64,000 nucleotides of DNA from Metallyticus violacea (lineage: Eukaryota > Arthropoda > Insecta > Mantodea > Metallyticidae). Positions 1 to 13,000 of the stretch are shown piece after piece. The translations under genes were made by a program, and so were the position numbers. Each line of letters opens with the position of its first letter. Position 1 is the first letter of the stretch. The DNA lies in NCBI GenBank assembly GCA_030762175.1, contig CM060831.1:81214001-81278000 (forward strand). The letters are read 5' to 3'. A model generated the notes under the pieces. That model worked only from the letters and a program-made list of their open reading frames with translations. It was not told where the DNA came from and did not search any database.

Positions 1-2879
1 ACACTAAACAATCCTGAAAAAAATATCTTTGGCAAGAGAATAAATAAGTAGTTTATTTATAGTAATATTTATGTGATCATTAGATCACCATATGATAATG
101 GAGAAGAAGACTCAATATAAGACTGTGCATTGAATTTGAAAATCCACACCTTTGTGGTGTGTATGATATATTTATCATGCAATATGTGAAAAGCTTTACT
201 TGAAGCAGTGCTTGAACCAGGTTATTTCAACATTAGGGGTACCGATATCTTCACAGCAGTGGAGAAAATAGTTTTTACATGAAGGATATCAGATTTGCTT
301 TAGATAATTAAAGAGTATTTTTTCAAAACTCGATAAATGCAGAATATTGAATTTTTCAGGAAATGCGGTTTTTTAATTTTCACCTAGAGAGAAAGATGTT
401 AGACGAATTTAATATTTTCTCCAGTATTAGATCCTACTGATTTAAATAAAATGCCCTAGTGAGATATATTGAAACAAAAGTTGCACTATGGAAGATTACA
501 AGATGATTTATTCAGATTTTTTTCAAAAGTCCATAAATGCATAAGAGAAAAAATTTCTAATTATGTGCTACTGTATTTTTTAATTTATATACAGTTATTT
601 ATTATTACAATAATTCCCATGCATAAGTAAGTTTTAGAGTTTATTATTTGCCTGCATTATACTTATTACAAACTAAACATTTATGTTTTTGAATTTAGTT
701 TTGTTAATTTTATTGAGAACAAACATAATAACAAAATTACAACACAAAAAGAATAATATGTTAACATGCAATGATTTACTCATCCTTAATAATGCATACA
801 GTACAATCATCTAAGCTATTACAATTATTGTATCATTTATACAATATTGAACATTCCTAGCCTCATATCTAGACATTGTCAGATTTGTTGTTGTCTCCTA
901 GAACATCTCTGTAGAATTCAATTGCATCCGGTACTTCAAAATAATTTAATAGTGCAGAAAATAAAAGGATGATATTTTGCTTTGGTAGAACTATGGACAA
1001 CAGTAGTGCTGAATGACATGGTTTCCTCTGAATCTCCGAAGTAAGTGCTTTTTACTGGTGCACTAACATTGTTCTTTACTTTCTTGAATGAGATGACTTG
1101 CTGACTATTAATTTTGAATAGTAACCATGGTTTTATAATTTCTGTGCACTATCTTATAGGTTTTTAGGGTGCTGCGTTCTTTCAAGATGTCATAATATTC
1201 TTTAGAAGACAGGATACTTTTTTTTTTTTTTTTTTTCGTATTTCTCAGTTTCACCAAAGACTCGGTCTGGAGTCATGCAGTTATTTCCATGGATTGGAAA
1301 GAAATGAATATTCTTGAATCTTGAACTCTTTCCCAAGATGCTATAGGTACGTCAGAAAGAAAATTCATCACAGTCGACACATCTTCTTAAAGACTATGTT
1401 TTCAGTCAGGTATGTTTTGCTCAGCATAGATTATATAATCATGCTTGCCTAGCATAGAAAATTTCACTCTTTGACAGTTTTGGAAGTGACTGGTTTTGCT
1501 GTATATTCAAGGCAATCTTAATGACATCTGAATTTTCTATAAAAATACTTTGCACAAATTTATGCAATCTGTGACTAGTTCCTCTGATTTTATTTTCACA
1601 AGACCAACCTTTCAAGAGGAGCATGTATCAGAATGGGGAGTCTGAAATGATAGATTAAAATATTTATAGAATACATTGTTGCATTTTGATAAAGAGTAGT
1701 TGGAAGGGAGGCACCCATCTTGTCTCTAGATCTTCTGCAACCCAAACACCACTTTCAGAGTCACTGGAATCACCATTCATTCTGATTTAACTAAACATGT
1801 AAAGGCAACTGCACCATTGGTACTTGTCTAAAACTAATCTGGAAAAATGTTGACAACAATGAAATCTGGCTGCGGGATTATAAGCAGCCAATCAAAGAAG
1901 AAACATTGTTATAATAATTAGTAACAGCATAAACTACTCTCAGCCTATACTTTATATGTATATTCATATAATTAGCATGGGGTAGTATATTCAGATGTTT
2001 ATTGTAGAGTAGATTTTTGCTAAAATTGTATCAACAGGATGACAAGAAAGGTGAAAATTATGTCATTACGATGTATAGCTCAATTTAAAAAATTTTTGCA
2101 TCTATCAAGTTTTGAAAAAATGCTCCTCAATTAGATTAAATGAAACATTTAATAATGTATTTAGTAATTTATTTATCACACAAGCAACTTTATATTTCTT
2201 TAAGGAGTAGTTTTAGATAACTGCTCTTTTAGTGGTGTATACAAAAATTAAGTAATTTCACTCTTTTTAACCATTGTAGGCTAATAAACTAACAAATCAC
2301 CAGAATGTTCAGTAAAGTGAAATGATGTTACATCATTTGTGTAGTGTTAAACACAGAAAAAATGACCATGTTAAAATCGAGATGCTGATTTATTAGTTTC
2401 TAGTGACTGGAAAGTTCCTGTTTTGATTTGCTTATGTATTAAATAAAGTAAAGGTCTGAATGAGGAATAAGATAAAATATTTAAAAAAAAAAAAATTGGG
2501 TAGGATATTTTGGAAATGGGTAAATATCCATGTAAAAACTCCTTTATAAATAGTATCCCTCAAGGTCTGACTCTCACAATTAGTTTCTTACACCGAATAT
2601 TGCAATCTCACAGTAAACATCTTCAATTAATCTTTCTACATATAATGCAAACAAAATAATTTTCATATCCATTCCACTCATTCTGCTAACCCCAGGATTA
2701 TATGAGTGTTTTGTAGGTATATCTTTGAAACTTGGGTTAATAATAGATGCAAATTTTTTGTGATTTCAATCATAATAGTGATTACATATAAGCAAATTAA
2801 TGCAAACTTCCAAAGCTCCTGAATTACATTTACTATCAATAAAAATGATTTCAGTTATTTTCTTCTCTTGATATACTCG
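1..2879. other. BLMH intron, no gene recognised
   Basis: AT-rich sequence with short poly-T and poly-A runs and only short chance reading frames. No coding segment of the missing N-terminal part of bleomycin hydrolase was recognised here. It is therefore probably the right part of the intron before the exon at 3912. Some stretches may be very old transposon remains, but no family could be assigned. Confidence 0.4.
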
Positions 2880-2925
2880 AGATAATAATAATGATGATGA
2901 TGATTATTATTATTATTATTATTTT
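2880..2925. repeat. ATA/ATG/ATT trinucleotide microsatellite
   Basis: Consecutive runs of three-base units (ATA, then ATG, then ATT) in a compound microsatellite. Confidence 0.8.
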
Positions 2926-2939
2926 ATTGCGAACCATAG

Positions 2940-3830
2940 ACTCTACACTTGAGTTTCAATAATTGCCACAAAATACAATAAGAGCAATTTAGTATTTTCA
3001 TTTATACTATAAAAAATGTATTCAACTATATTTTACATACATATTTACAATTCATTTATCCTATTCATACATTTTTCTATCAAGAAGTTTTCAATTCTGT
3101 TTTGAAACTTTTTCCCTCTAGTTTGTAGAATTTGTTAGAGGCAGTTTGGATCTCTTTCAGTAGCTTTTTTGTTTATATTTATTGATGATAATTTTTGTGA
3201 GTTCGAATGCTGTAGTTGTGGCAGTTATTGTTTAGGGTCTTGTTTTGTTTATTGTTAACAACAAATAGAACTACCTTATACACATAAAATGATATAGTTG
3301 ACATTTTAGATTCCTTAAAAATACTTCTACATGATACTCTCATATCTACCTTTTATATATATATACATCTCAAACAACTTTTTTGAAGAAATATTGATCT
3401 ATTTATATACACCACACATACTTCCCCAGACCTGAATTTCATATGATTGATGACTCCCAAGAAATTTATATGATCAACCTATTCTATTGCTTCTCCATTA
3501 ATTATAACATTTATGTCTAGATTCTCAGGCCTATTATTGTGGTAGTGAATCAAGTTCTTTAGTTTTTGCACATTCAGTATTAAATTATTACATAATAAGT
3601 ATTTGTAAGTAGTATTTGATTGTTCTGCTATAATTTGTTCTAATCCAATAAGAGATTTACAAGAAAATAGCAGAGTTGTGTAATCAGCATATGATATAGT
3701 GTTACATAATGTTGCCAAAATTAGACAAATTGTTTACATATATCAATAGTGGACCCAGTACATATACCTGAGGTACTCTGAACTTTAACTGTTTTACAGT
3801 TTGATTTAGCTGAAGTTATGCAATTTAAAT
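2940..3830 (-). mobile_element. LINE reverse transcriptase fragment
   Basis: On the - strand, 3718-3479 translates to a reverse-transcriptase palm segment. A YAD-Y variant of the YADD catalytic box is followed by TTLLFSC, and an NNLILN block follows further on. Upstream frames resemble the VPQG..LGPLL region in broken form. It is a 5'-truncated, decayed non-LTR retrotransposon ending close to the BLMH exon at 3912. The exact clade is not resolved. Confidence 0.6.
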
Positions 3831-3911
3831 TTTTATAGTGAATTTCCATACAGTGTTTGCAGTTTTGTAGATATGATTGTAGAATTTAAAATGCTACATA
3901 TATTATTACAG

Positions 3912-4049
3912 GATCCTACATGTGATGGTGGACAATGGGATATGATAAGGAACCTGATCAACAAACATGGACTAATGCCAAAAAAATGTTTCCCAGAGTC
4001 TTTTAGTTGTGAATCTAGTGTGCGAATGAATGCTGTTTTGAAAAGTAAG
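3912..4049 (+). CDS. BLMH: BLMH exon a
   Basis: 138 bp, 46 codons, phase 0 at both ends. The acceptor AG is at 3910-3911 and the donor GTGAGT starts at 4050. It encodes the DGGQWDM and PKKCFPES blocks. A SINE fragment begins about 60 bp after the donor. Confidence 0.92.
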
Positions 4050-7000
4050 GTGAGTGATTTCAGAGAAAAACAGGTTTAGAAAATTTTATCACTCCCCCTT
4101 CTTGTTCTATTTTTATACCCAAAAAATCCATTGGCAGGGATTGAATCTGCAAAGTTAGGTTTACGAGGCAAGTATGGTTACCACTAGACCACCAGGACCC
4201 ACTTTATCACATGTATGTTGTATGACAAAGAATTTGAAAATTCAAGAACTATTTTTTTGTCTGCTAGTAGTTTTGTTTAAAGTTTTTAAGAAGCATAAAA
4301 GTGTGTGGCATATGAATTTAGGTACCGATAGAAAAAATCAAGATAATTTGTGCTTCATTTCAAAGTTGGTAAATGACACCAAAATTCATGGGAGCTATAA
4401 TTAATGAGAATTAAATTGAATGCTTGAATGGCTGATCATACACAGGTTATAATGGGCCTAATTTTGCATTATCTAAAAAATCTGTAACTTCTATTTGCGG
4501 AACTAAAGCCTGTGTTTCTTCTCTGCATATTGCTTTATCCATGCGAGTCAGAAGAGATGAACATGATTTGATTCACATTGTCTCTTCATCCAAGAATGCA
4601 TTGTTGTGATATAATTTTCATTCTTATCACTTATTGAATATGTTTTCCCTTTGTGTGCATCACTCTGTGATCATTACACTCAAACTAAACACCCAGGAAA
4701 TGTGATAAGATTAGAGGATAGATTTTTGGATACCGAGGCAGCATTTCAAACAGTTGTATTGAACATGTGTTGGGCATGGTTTACTTCTTGTTAGTTTCAT
4801 GAACTAACTTTCATAATGTTGTTTTGCAATCTCAAAACAAAAGTCAAATGTCCACTGAGGTTGTGGTGTACCTCATTACTGGTGATAAATTGTGCTGCAG
4901 AAATGCTCTGTGCAGGCTGCTGTATTTCTTTGAATTTTTAAAAGAAAAAAATTCCACTAAAATAAATAAAGGACATAATATTCCCCATTGTAAATTCAAA
5001 TTTGCATTATGTTGAATCATGTTAATTTGGGCTTCTAATGTATATTTTTAGGAGGGATCTTACTCCAAAATACCTTCTGCCTGTTGTGCAGTTTTTTCAC
5101 TGAATGTAAAACTTTAATTCAGTCTGCATGTATGTAAATATGCTGTTAGACAGTGAGCAACATAAGACTAGGAGACATCCAATTCTTGATAGATTGCTTA
5201 TGTGGAACAGTTAAAATGGCAAATGGCTCAATTGGTGTAATCCAAGCAAGAATTATGTTGTTTTGGTTCAGAACTTTAAATCACAGTATCTTAACATATG
5301 CTTCCTTCCTCTCTCCCCCAAAAGAACACACTTGTACTATAACAGTTTATTCTAAGTTTCAACATTCAAAATTATCTATAATCCCTAACTGCGTACTTGA
5401 TAGAATTTCAAAAGCCATGCACCAAGTGACAAATAAAGATCAACAGAGGCAATTGCAATGTTTTATCACAGTCACACAAATGTTACAGTCAATCATTCCT
5501 TGCCAAGGATCTATAGTCATATTTCTCATACTAGAGCAGTGCTATGCTTGATTTCGATCTCACATTTTTTAAATATTCAGAATGTATAACCTGTTGGAGA
5601 TGATACTCTTCATGTTACTATTCAGGTACTATATATTTCATGTATTTCTGGGTCAGTCCTGGTGGTGTAGTGGTAACCATACTTGTCATCTAAACCCAAG
5701 ATTGCAGGTTCAAATCCGACCAATATTCATGGCGTAAAAATCCTAAGTATGGCTTCCTTCGGAAGGGAAGTAAAGCCGTGGGTCCCATATCATACATTTA
5801 TAGCATGTTAAAGAACCTCAAGCCTTAAAGAAGAGGCTTCTGAGCAAAATTTGTCAGCCATTTCACTCCCTGAATCGAATGTGATGCTGATGGCCTGAGA
5901 TGTTAAAAGAGGGTCCATAAATAAAAAAAAACCAAACCGTGTATTTCTGATTCAAGAGATACCCATTTCATTTTTTTATAGCTTGAAACAACCCTTCACT
6001 TTGTTCAATTTATGTATTTCATGACTATCAGAAATTCCAGAGAGATAATCGCTTCATTTTTCTGTCACTTAAAATGACCTTTCATCTCGTTAAATTTGCA
6101 TTGCTGGCATATTCACTTTTTTAAGCCCTGAATAAAACTTTAAGGTTACATTTCCCTCATGAAGGCAGAAAGACATTACACCTCCAATAAGTAGTTTCAT
6201 ACGTGTGACCATCATTTCGACATTAATCGCAAATTTTCTTCTAAGAGAATTTTGAGAGCATTTCTAAATAATAATTTTCCTTACTCTTTTAGAAATATTC
6301 AGGCATTTTTGTGATATCTGAGACCTTCCTTTTAAGTATCGTTTTGCAGTAGGGTATTATACTGCTGAGTTGTTCCTGGTGGTGTAGTGGTAACCATACT
6401 TGCCTTCTAGATCATGGGTTCAAACCCAGCCAGGATTGATGGATTTTTGGGCGTAAAAATCTTAAGTATGGCTTCCTTTGGAAGGGAAGTAAAGCCATGG
6501 GTCCATGTCATACATTTATGGCACAAAAAAGAACCTCAAGCTGAATGAAGAAGCCTCTGAGCAAAATTTGTCGGTCGTTTCACACCCTGAATAGAATGGG
6601 ACGTTGATGACCTGAGATGTTAAAGAAAGTCTATAAATAAACCAAATTAACAAAATACACTGCTGACACATTATTCTTAGGAACATACTTGTTGTTGTGT
6701 ACCTACTGTGCGTATTTTGCCGCAAGACAATATTACTTGACTTTAGCTTTAAGGAAAACAGAAGAAAAGGAGAAGTTTTCCAGAATCTTTATTGTGCATT
6801 TTCAATACTTTTAATTATTTGAATTTATTGAAATGCTAAGAAAAGTAGAATGAAACCTCTACCCCTCCCAGGACATTCTTAGGTGTGACTCCCCCACAAA
6901 TACAATTAATGTTATTAAATACATTTTTTAATAAATTATAAACTGATAATATTCTTATTCCAATTCTTAGAGCAAACAAAATAAAATAGAATAATGACTG

Positions 7001-10000
7001 TATTTTTAATTATAGAGATATTTAATATATTGGCAAAGTTGCCAGAAATTCTATGTCAACATTATCTTTTTATTTATGTTTTTCAGCTACGTGAATATTC
7101 AAAAGATCTGCGCACTCTTGTTGCTGATGGAGCTAATGATGATGAGATAGAACTGCGAATCCAGCAACATATGGCAGAAGTTTACCGCATTGTAGGAATT
7201 TGCCTTGGAATTCCTTCTGAAACCTTTACATGGGAATACTATGACAAGTCAAAACAGTATTTCTCTGTGGGTCCAATGACACCTTTAGATTTCTACAACA
7301 AGCAAGTGAAACCACACTTCAATATGGATGATAAGGTTAAAAAAAGATTTAATTATTTAAATATCATAATATATAAGGCAAAATATTTTTAATTGTTAGG
7401 ACAATGTTCCTCCAATTGTAATGTTAAAAACTAATGGTTTTACAAAATAGTATCTTGAGCTGTAATTATTTATTTGTCATAGATCTGTTCAGTACAAATA
7501 TTAAAGATTTCAAGTTAATGTTACATTTATATTCAAATTGGTAAAATTGCTTTGCAGTTTTGTAGACTTCATAGATTAGAATGTAGAATTTGTAGACACC
7601 ACAATTGATGAAGACAAATTCATATAAGAAATGTAATGCAAGGGTGTATTGGAAAGTAATGCAAAATAATTTTTTTCTGTGTTGGTATTGCAACTGGGAT
7701 ATTGAAATTTCACCAAAGTATAATTTGAACTTATGCTAGAGATGCTATTTTGTTTTTGAATGTAGCTCTAGTGAGAGAAGATATGCAACAAAGATAGTGT
7801 GTATGTTACTGTTGTCCACTTGTGAAGAGCGGCAAGGTGGTGTGATTTTTGTGGGCTAAAGGGCATAATCTGAGTGAAATTCACAGGGACATGCATGGCA
7901 TGTATGGAGACAGTTGTATGGACCATAGCAATGTCTCCAGGTGGTGTGCATTCTTCAAAGACGGCCGTGATAATCTTTGTGATTCGCCAGTCGGTAACAG
8001 CTGCAACCCCACAAAATGTCACAGCCATTGAGGCAGTTATTCTGAATGACTGGTTGATCCAACTGAGAACCTTATCTCAGCAGTTCAACGTTTCATATGG
8101 GGCGGTGTATGATATTGTGCATGGCACATTTAGATTTCATAAAGTTAGTGTTCCCTGGATGCCTAAGAACCTGACAGATGTCCACAAGGGCCAGCAAATG
8201 ATGACAAGCTTGGATCACTTATTGTGTTACACTCCGGAAGGGCATGACTTTCTGAAGGGAATCGTCACTGGTGATGAGTTGTGGGCATACCACTACATGC
8301 CCAAAACAAAGCAGGCCTCTATGGAGTGGTAACATGCTGCTTCCCCAATAAAGCAAAATTCAAAGTAATTTCATCTGCTTGTAAAGTGTTTGTGACAATA
8401 TTCTGGAATATGAATGGCTTTTATTGGCAGAATTTGCTGAACACAAGACCACTGTGAATGCTTACATTAAAACTTTGGTAGAGTTGTGTCCTGTCCTTTG
8501 TGACAAATGCTGTAACATTAATGCTGACAATGTCAAACTTGTTCATGACAATGCTCACCCTCATAATGCTGCCGCTGTTCTTGAGAAAATCAACAAATTT
8601 GGCTGGGAGGTGCTCCAGCATCCACCATACAGCCCAGACCTTGCACTATCAGACTTTCATTTGTTTGGTCTCATGAAGAAATTCCTGGGCAGTCAATGCT
8701 TTGTGTCAGATGTAGAAGTGAAAACAGCAGTCCGCAGATGGCTATACTCCAACTGAACAGACTTCTATGAACAGGGTATTATGAAGCTGGTGTCATGATG
8801 GGAAAAATGTGTTGAGAAAGGTGGTGACTATGTAGAAAAATAGATAAAAGCTTGTCAGTTCATTTGTTCATATGTTTGTAATGGTACCTATTAAACTTTT
8901 TGTAAAGAAGATTATTGTGCATTACTTTCCGATCCACCCTTGTAGTTTTATTATTGAAATTGCTCATTACCAGGCTATTTGGTCATGTTCTTGGTTTAAA
9001 TTAATTTAAAAATTAGAGCTTTTACCAGTACTACAGCCTGCATCATAAGTGAACTGAGAGTTTTCTGGAGAAGCAGAGGTAAGAACTTTAAGAAGTAGAA
9101 GTGTTGGAAGAGTTGTGATGCAAATGTTGTTTGTTCATCAGCAGCAGATTCCAAGCCTTGCTTATTTGAAAACCTATCTCTTTGTTTCTTAAATCTGGAT
9201 GCTACTCTCTAAGTCCTCTCTATCCTGAGTATGGCTTCCTTCGGAGGGGAAATAAAGCCGTGGGTCCCATGTCGTACATTTACGGCACGATAAAGAACCT
9301 CAAGCTTGAAAGAAGAGGCCTTTGAGCAAAATTTGTTGACCGTTTCACTCCCTGATTTGAACGGGATGCTGATGACCTGAGATGTTAAAAAGCGCCCCCC
9401 CCCCCCCCGCCCCTCTCATTTAGCAAAATTAAAAATCTTGTTGTTCTTCAGATTTTTTTTTTCCCTCTCTCTCTTTGAATCAAAAATTTTTTGACTGATT
9501 AAGCATAAATATGTCTAATATTCTACAAATCCAGTTTCAATGGATCTCTGATCATGCCAATGTATACACTTCCACATTTGAATGATATTTTATATGTTCC
9601 TATGGAGCTGAAAGAATTCCTTATGTCTTTCACAGAATGCAGTTTTTGACCTATTTTTTGTTGTGGTGATGGAAACGTTTTCTTATGTTCTTCTTTCTCA
9701 AAAATATAGCAACATGTAGCATGATGTGTTCTGTAAATGGCAGGAACAATTTTTATGATCTGATATAGAAGTTGTCATTTTTCATGGTTTCAAGGCCTAA
9801 TTGACTTCTTTCTTGCAATAGCCATTTACTTGCATGGCTCTCTGGAAATGTTAAAGCTCAGCTTTTAATTCCTCAGATGTTTTTGACTCAGTAGATCAGT
9901 GTTTTAATTAAAGGGCTTTTTTTGAGCTGGGTGATGGTTGGATTGTGTTCAGATAGCTATCAGTATGTGTAAGTAAAAGTCATGATGTTTGGTGGAAAAA

Positions 10001-13000
10001 TATGAATACCTGAGAGAACAGTTCAACAATAAATTTAGTCAGGGATCATTCTGACCCCTTGTGCAGTTCTAGTGTTAAAGCATAATACTAATGAATTTGC
10101 AGAAAAATTACATCAATTTTTTACATTGAATTATACCCACAGTTTTTGTAGATTTATGGTGCCTTTGGAAAGTATAATTATGAGTGTGCTTTGTTTTGAT
10201 TTAAAGGTTTGTCTAGTAACAGATCCTCGGCCAACCAATCCTTATGGCAGAGCCTACACAGTGGATTGCCTGGGCAATGTGGTTGGTGGAAAGCCCATAG
10301 TGTATAACAACCAACCAGTTGATCTGCTTATGAAACTTGCAGCAGAATCTATAAAAGCTTCCGAGCCTGTTTGGTTTGGCTGTGAGGTCAGCAAACGTTT
10401 TGCTGCTAAGCAGGGTATTGAGGACTTGAAAGTGTGAGTTGCTTTTTATTTATATCAAAGTGATGTTGTGCTTAATACAAATATTAACTATCAAAATACT
10501 AAAAATATGTTTAGAAGCCTTAGGTTTCACTCTGATCTTTCCATACAGTAAACCACTATTTAAATATTGTACTTATGAAGCTGTTGACAATGGAGTAGTA
10601 ATATATGCTAAAATTTAGATATTCATTTTTTACACTAAACTCCACTTAATTACATAAAAGTAAGATGTGTTTCGAGAGAATCTCTCCCATCTTCAGTTGC
10701 TCACTGAACCCACATTCAGCTGAAACGTGTCTTACTTTTATGTAAGTGGAGTTTAGTGTAAAAAATGAATACCTAAATTTTAGGATAAACCATTATTTGT
10801 TTAAAATGTGTGAAATTTACAGATATGTTAGTAATTTTATGTCAAAACTGCACAAATCTCCAGGAAGTTTTACCTTCATATCTCTGAGTTTGCCAAAATT
10901 AAATTGAAATGTTCATGAACAAAATATGATTTTTTTTTTTAAATTTAAAATTAATTTTGTGTCAGAACTAATACAGTGAAGCAATTAATTTATTAATCAG
11001 CTAGTGAGTTAATTTAATACTCTTATGCTTCACTTACCATTGCATTATACAGAACATGTTTCACAGGTTTTTTGCCTGCATCATCAGCTGTGTATCCAGT
11101 GAATATGGAATAGTGGAACAATAGCGTTTCATGGAATGTAAGATCTCTAAATAAAAAATAACAACAGAATAAGTATAACTGATGAAAGACACATTGAAAC
11201 TAAAAAAAAATTAAGGAACTGCAAAGATATAAAAGATTACACCTTATTATATAGTGGAGGAAATGTAATCATCCGGAGTGACAATATTCTTGAATAGAAA
11301 ATGGAGAAATACGATTCATCCCTATAAAATGACAGAATTATAGTTATAAAATGTAAAGATGACAGAGGATGTATCTGCATGCTCCTGAAGAATGAATGAA
11401 TTTATTCCACAATTAACTTGGGTTTGTTACAACTATATATCCTCAATTTACAATAACTATATCTTTATATACATTATTAAGCTACCCTTTTTACTCTAGA
11501 TCCTAGTAGCATCCTCCAAAATACAGTTTCCTACCTCGTTAACCATGTGGTTGTCTGACTGTAAGAAACCTTTTACTTTCTTCATATTTTGTTCCCACTT
11601 CATTTTAGCTTTACCTAAAAACTGTCCCATTTTCTGAATTTTTGTACACTTTTGTTACTTAACATTTTATTTAACACTTCTGTAAATTGTCCCATTTATT
11701 GTCCCAAACTTTTTGCTGCCACATTTGACTTTCTTGCATTCCAATAAATAATGGGACACACTGACTTCTTCCCCATACATACTACATCTATCTTATCGTC
11801 CTCTATATTCTTTCAGGGGCATTACTCCTGTATACATCATTGCCCAACCATCCTACCCATTTGATCACAATTCAACTCTCGTCTCCAATTCTGCCTGATT
11901 CTTTTATATATGACCAAGAAATGTTTATCATCTAAACTAGCCCAAATCTGTTGCTTTTTAATATCTTCTATCCTCTGTCTCACTATCTTCCAAAATCCAT
12001 TAACATTACTTTCACCTGCTCTCCATATATTCCCCAAACCTATTTCTTCTAGTACCTTCCCCACCTCCCCATACCAACTCTTCCTTCCCAAAATCTCGGT
12101 TTGATATTTCAAGCATTCCTTTAATATATTTGAGCTGTTCTAGTGGTTAGCATTACTAACTTCTGGCGTGGAGGCCCGGGTTTGATTCCCATATCTACTT
12201 AGGAATGTTTCTAAGTTAGGGAGGTCTAGAGCAGGGTCCAGCCAGCCTCATGAGGACAATAGGGAAGCTACCTAATGGAGAGGTGGCATTCCTCGATCAT
12301 GAAAGCCACATGATAGGCGACAGGCGGAGTGCTGGCATGTTGATCACATGACCCCCTCCCTGCTCCTGAAGAAAGAAGAAAGAAATTAGATATAGAAGAA
12401 TTCTAAAACACATTTAAAAAACTGTAATGAGTGCAATAAGAATGACTATTTGGCAATAGGAGGTAATATAAATGCAAGAATAGAGAAAATGCCAATAGAT
12501 GGAATAATTGGACCAAACAGTGAGGATATTCTAAATTATAATGGATATTTGTTTAGAGACTTTGCCTACTTTAATAAGCTGGAGATAATGAACACTTATT
12601 TTTAGCATAGGTGCATCTATAAAATTACAAAGGCAACATGTGGTCAAACAAGCACTATTGATTACTTAATGCAAATGAACAAGCAAATTGTTAATATAAA
12701 ACTTGATCAGAATCAATGGAAAAGAGGTTTTAATTGGTTTAAAATGGTTTTTATATAAAGGAAAAGGCAAATTGTGGTTCAAAGATGTACAATTTTATAG
12801 AAATTGGGATATTGATAGTGTCCACTTTGTTATATTCGGACAGATAAAATTATATAAAAGATGGATTAAAGAAAGAAAATCATAAGAATAAAGAAAAAAC
12901 AGTGAAAAGTATATCTGCTAAATTAAAAAACAATAAAAGAATTGTATCTTAGATGAATAAATTAATATAAGGAACAATTTGAAATAAGTAATGACAGAGC

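Noticed and set aside
5153..5551. 132-codon open frame on the + strand
   Set aside because: No recognisable domain, no homologous block I know, and it lies inside a BLMH intron among repeats. A chance frame is more likely.
5656..5725. tRNA gene at the SINE-A head
   Set aside because: The head can be drawn as a rough cloverleaf, but it is followed by the SINE body, is repeated a dozen times, and has an enlarged anticodon loop. It is a SINE promoter, not a functional tRNA gene.
10072..10206. N-terminal extension of BLMH exon c
   Set aside because: The frame is open, but family alignment and the AG at 10205-10206 place this part in the intron.
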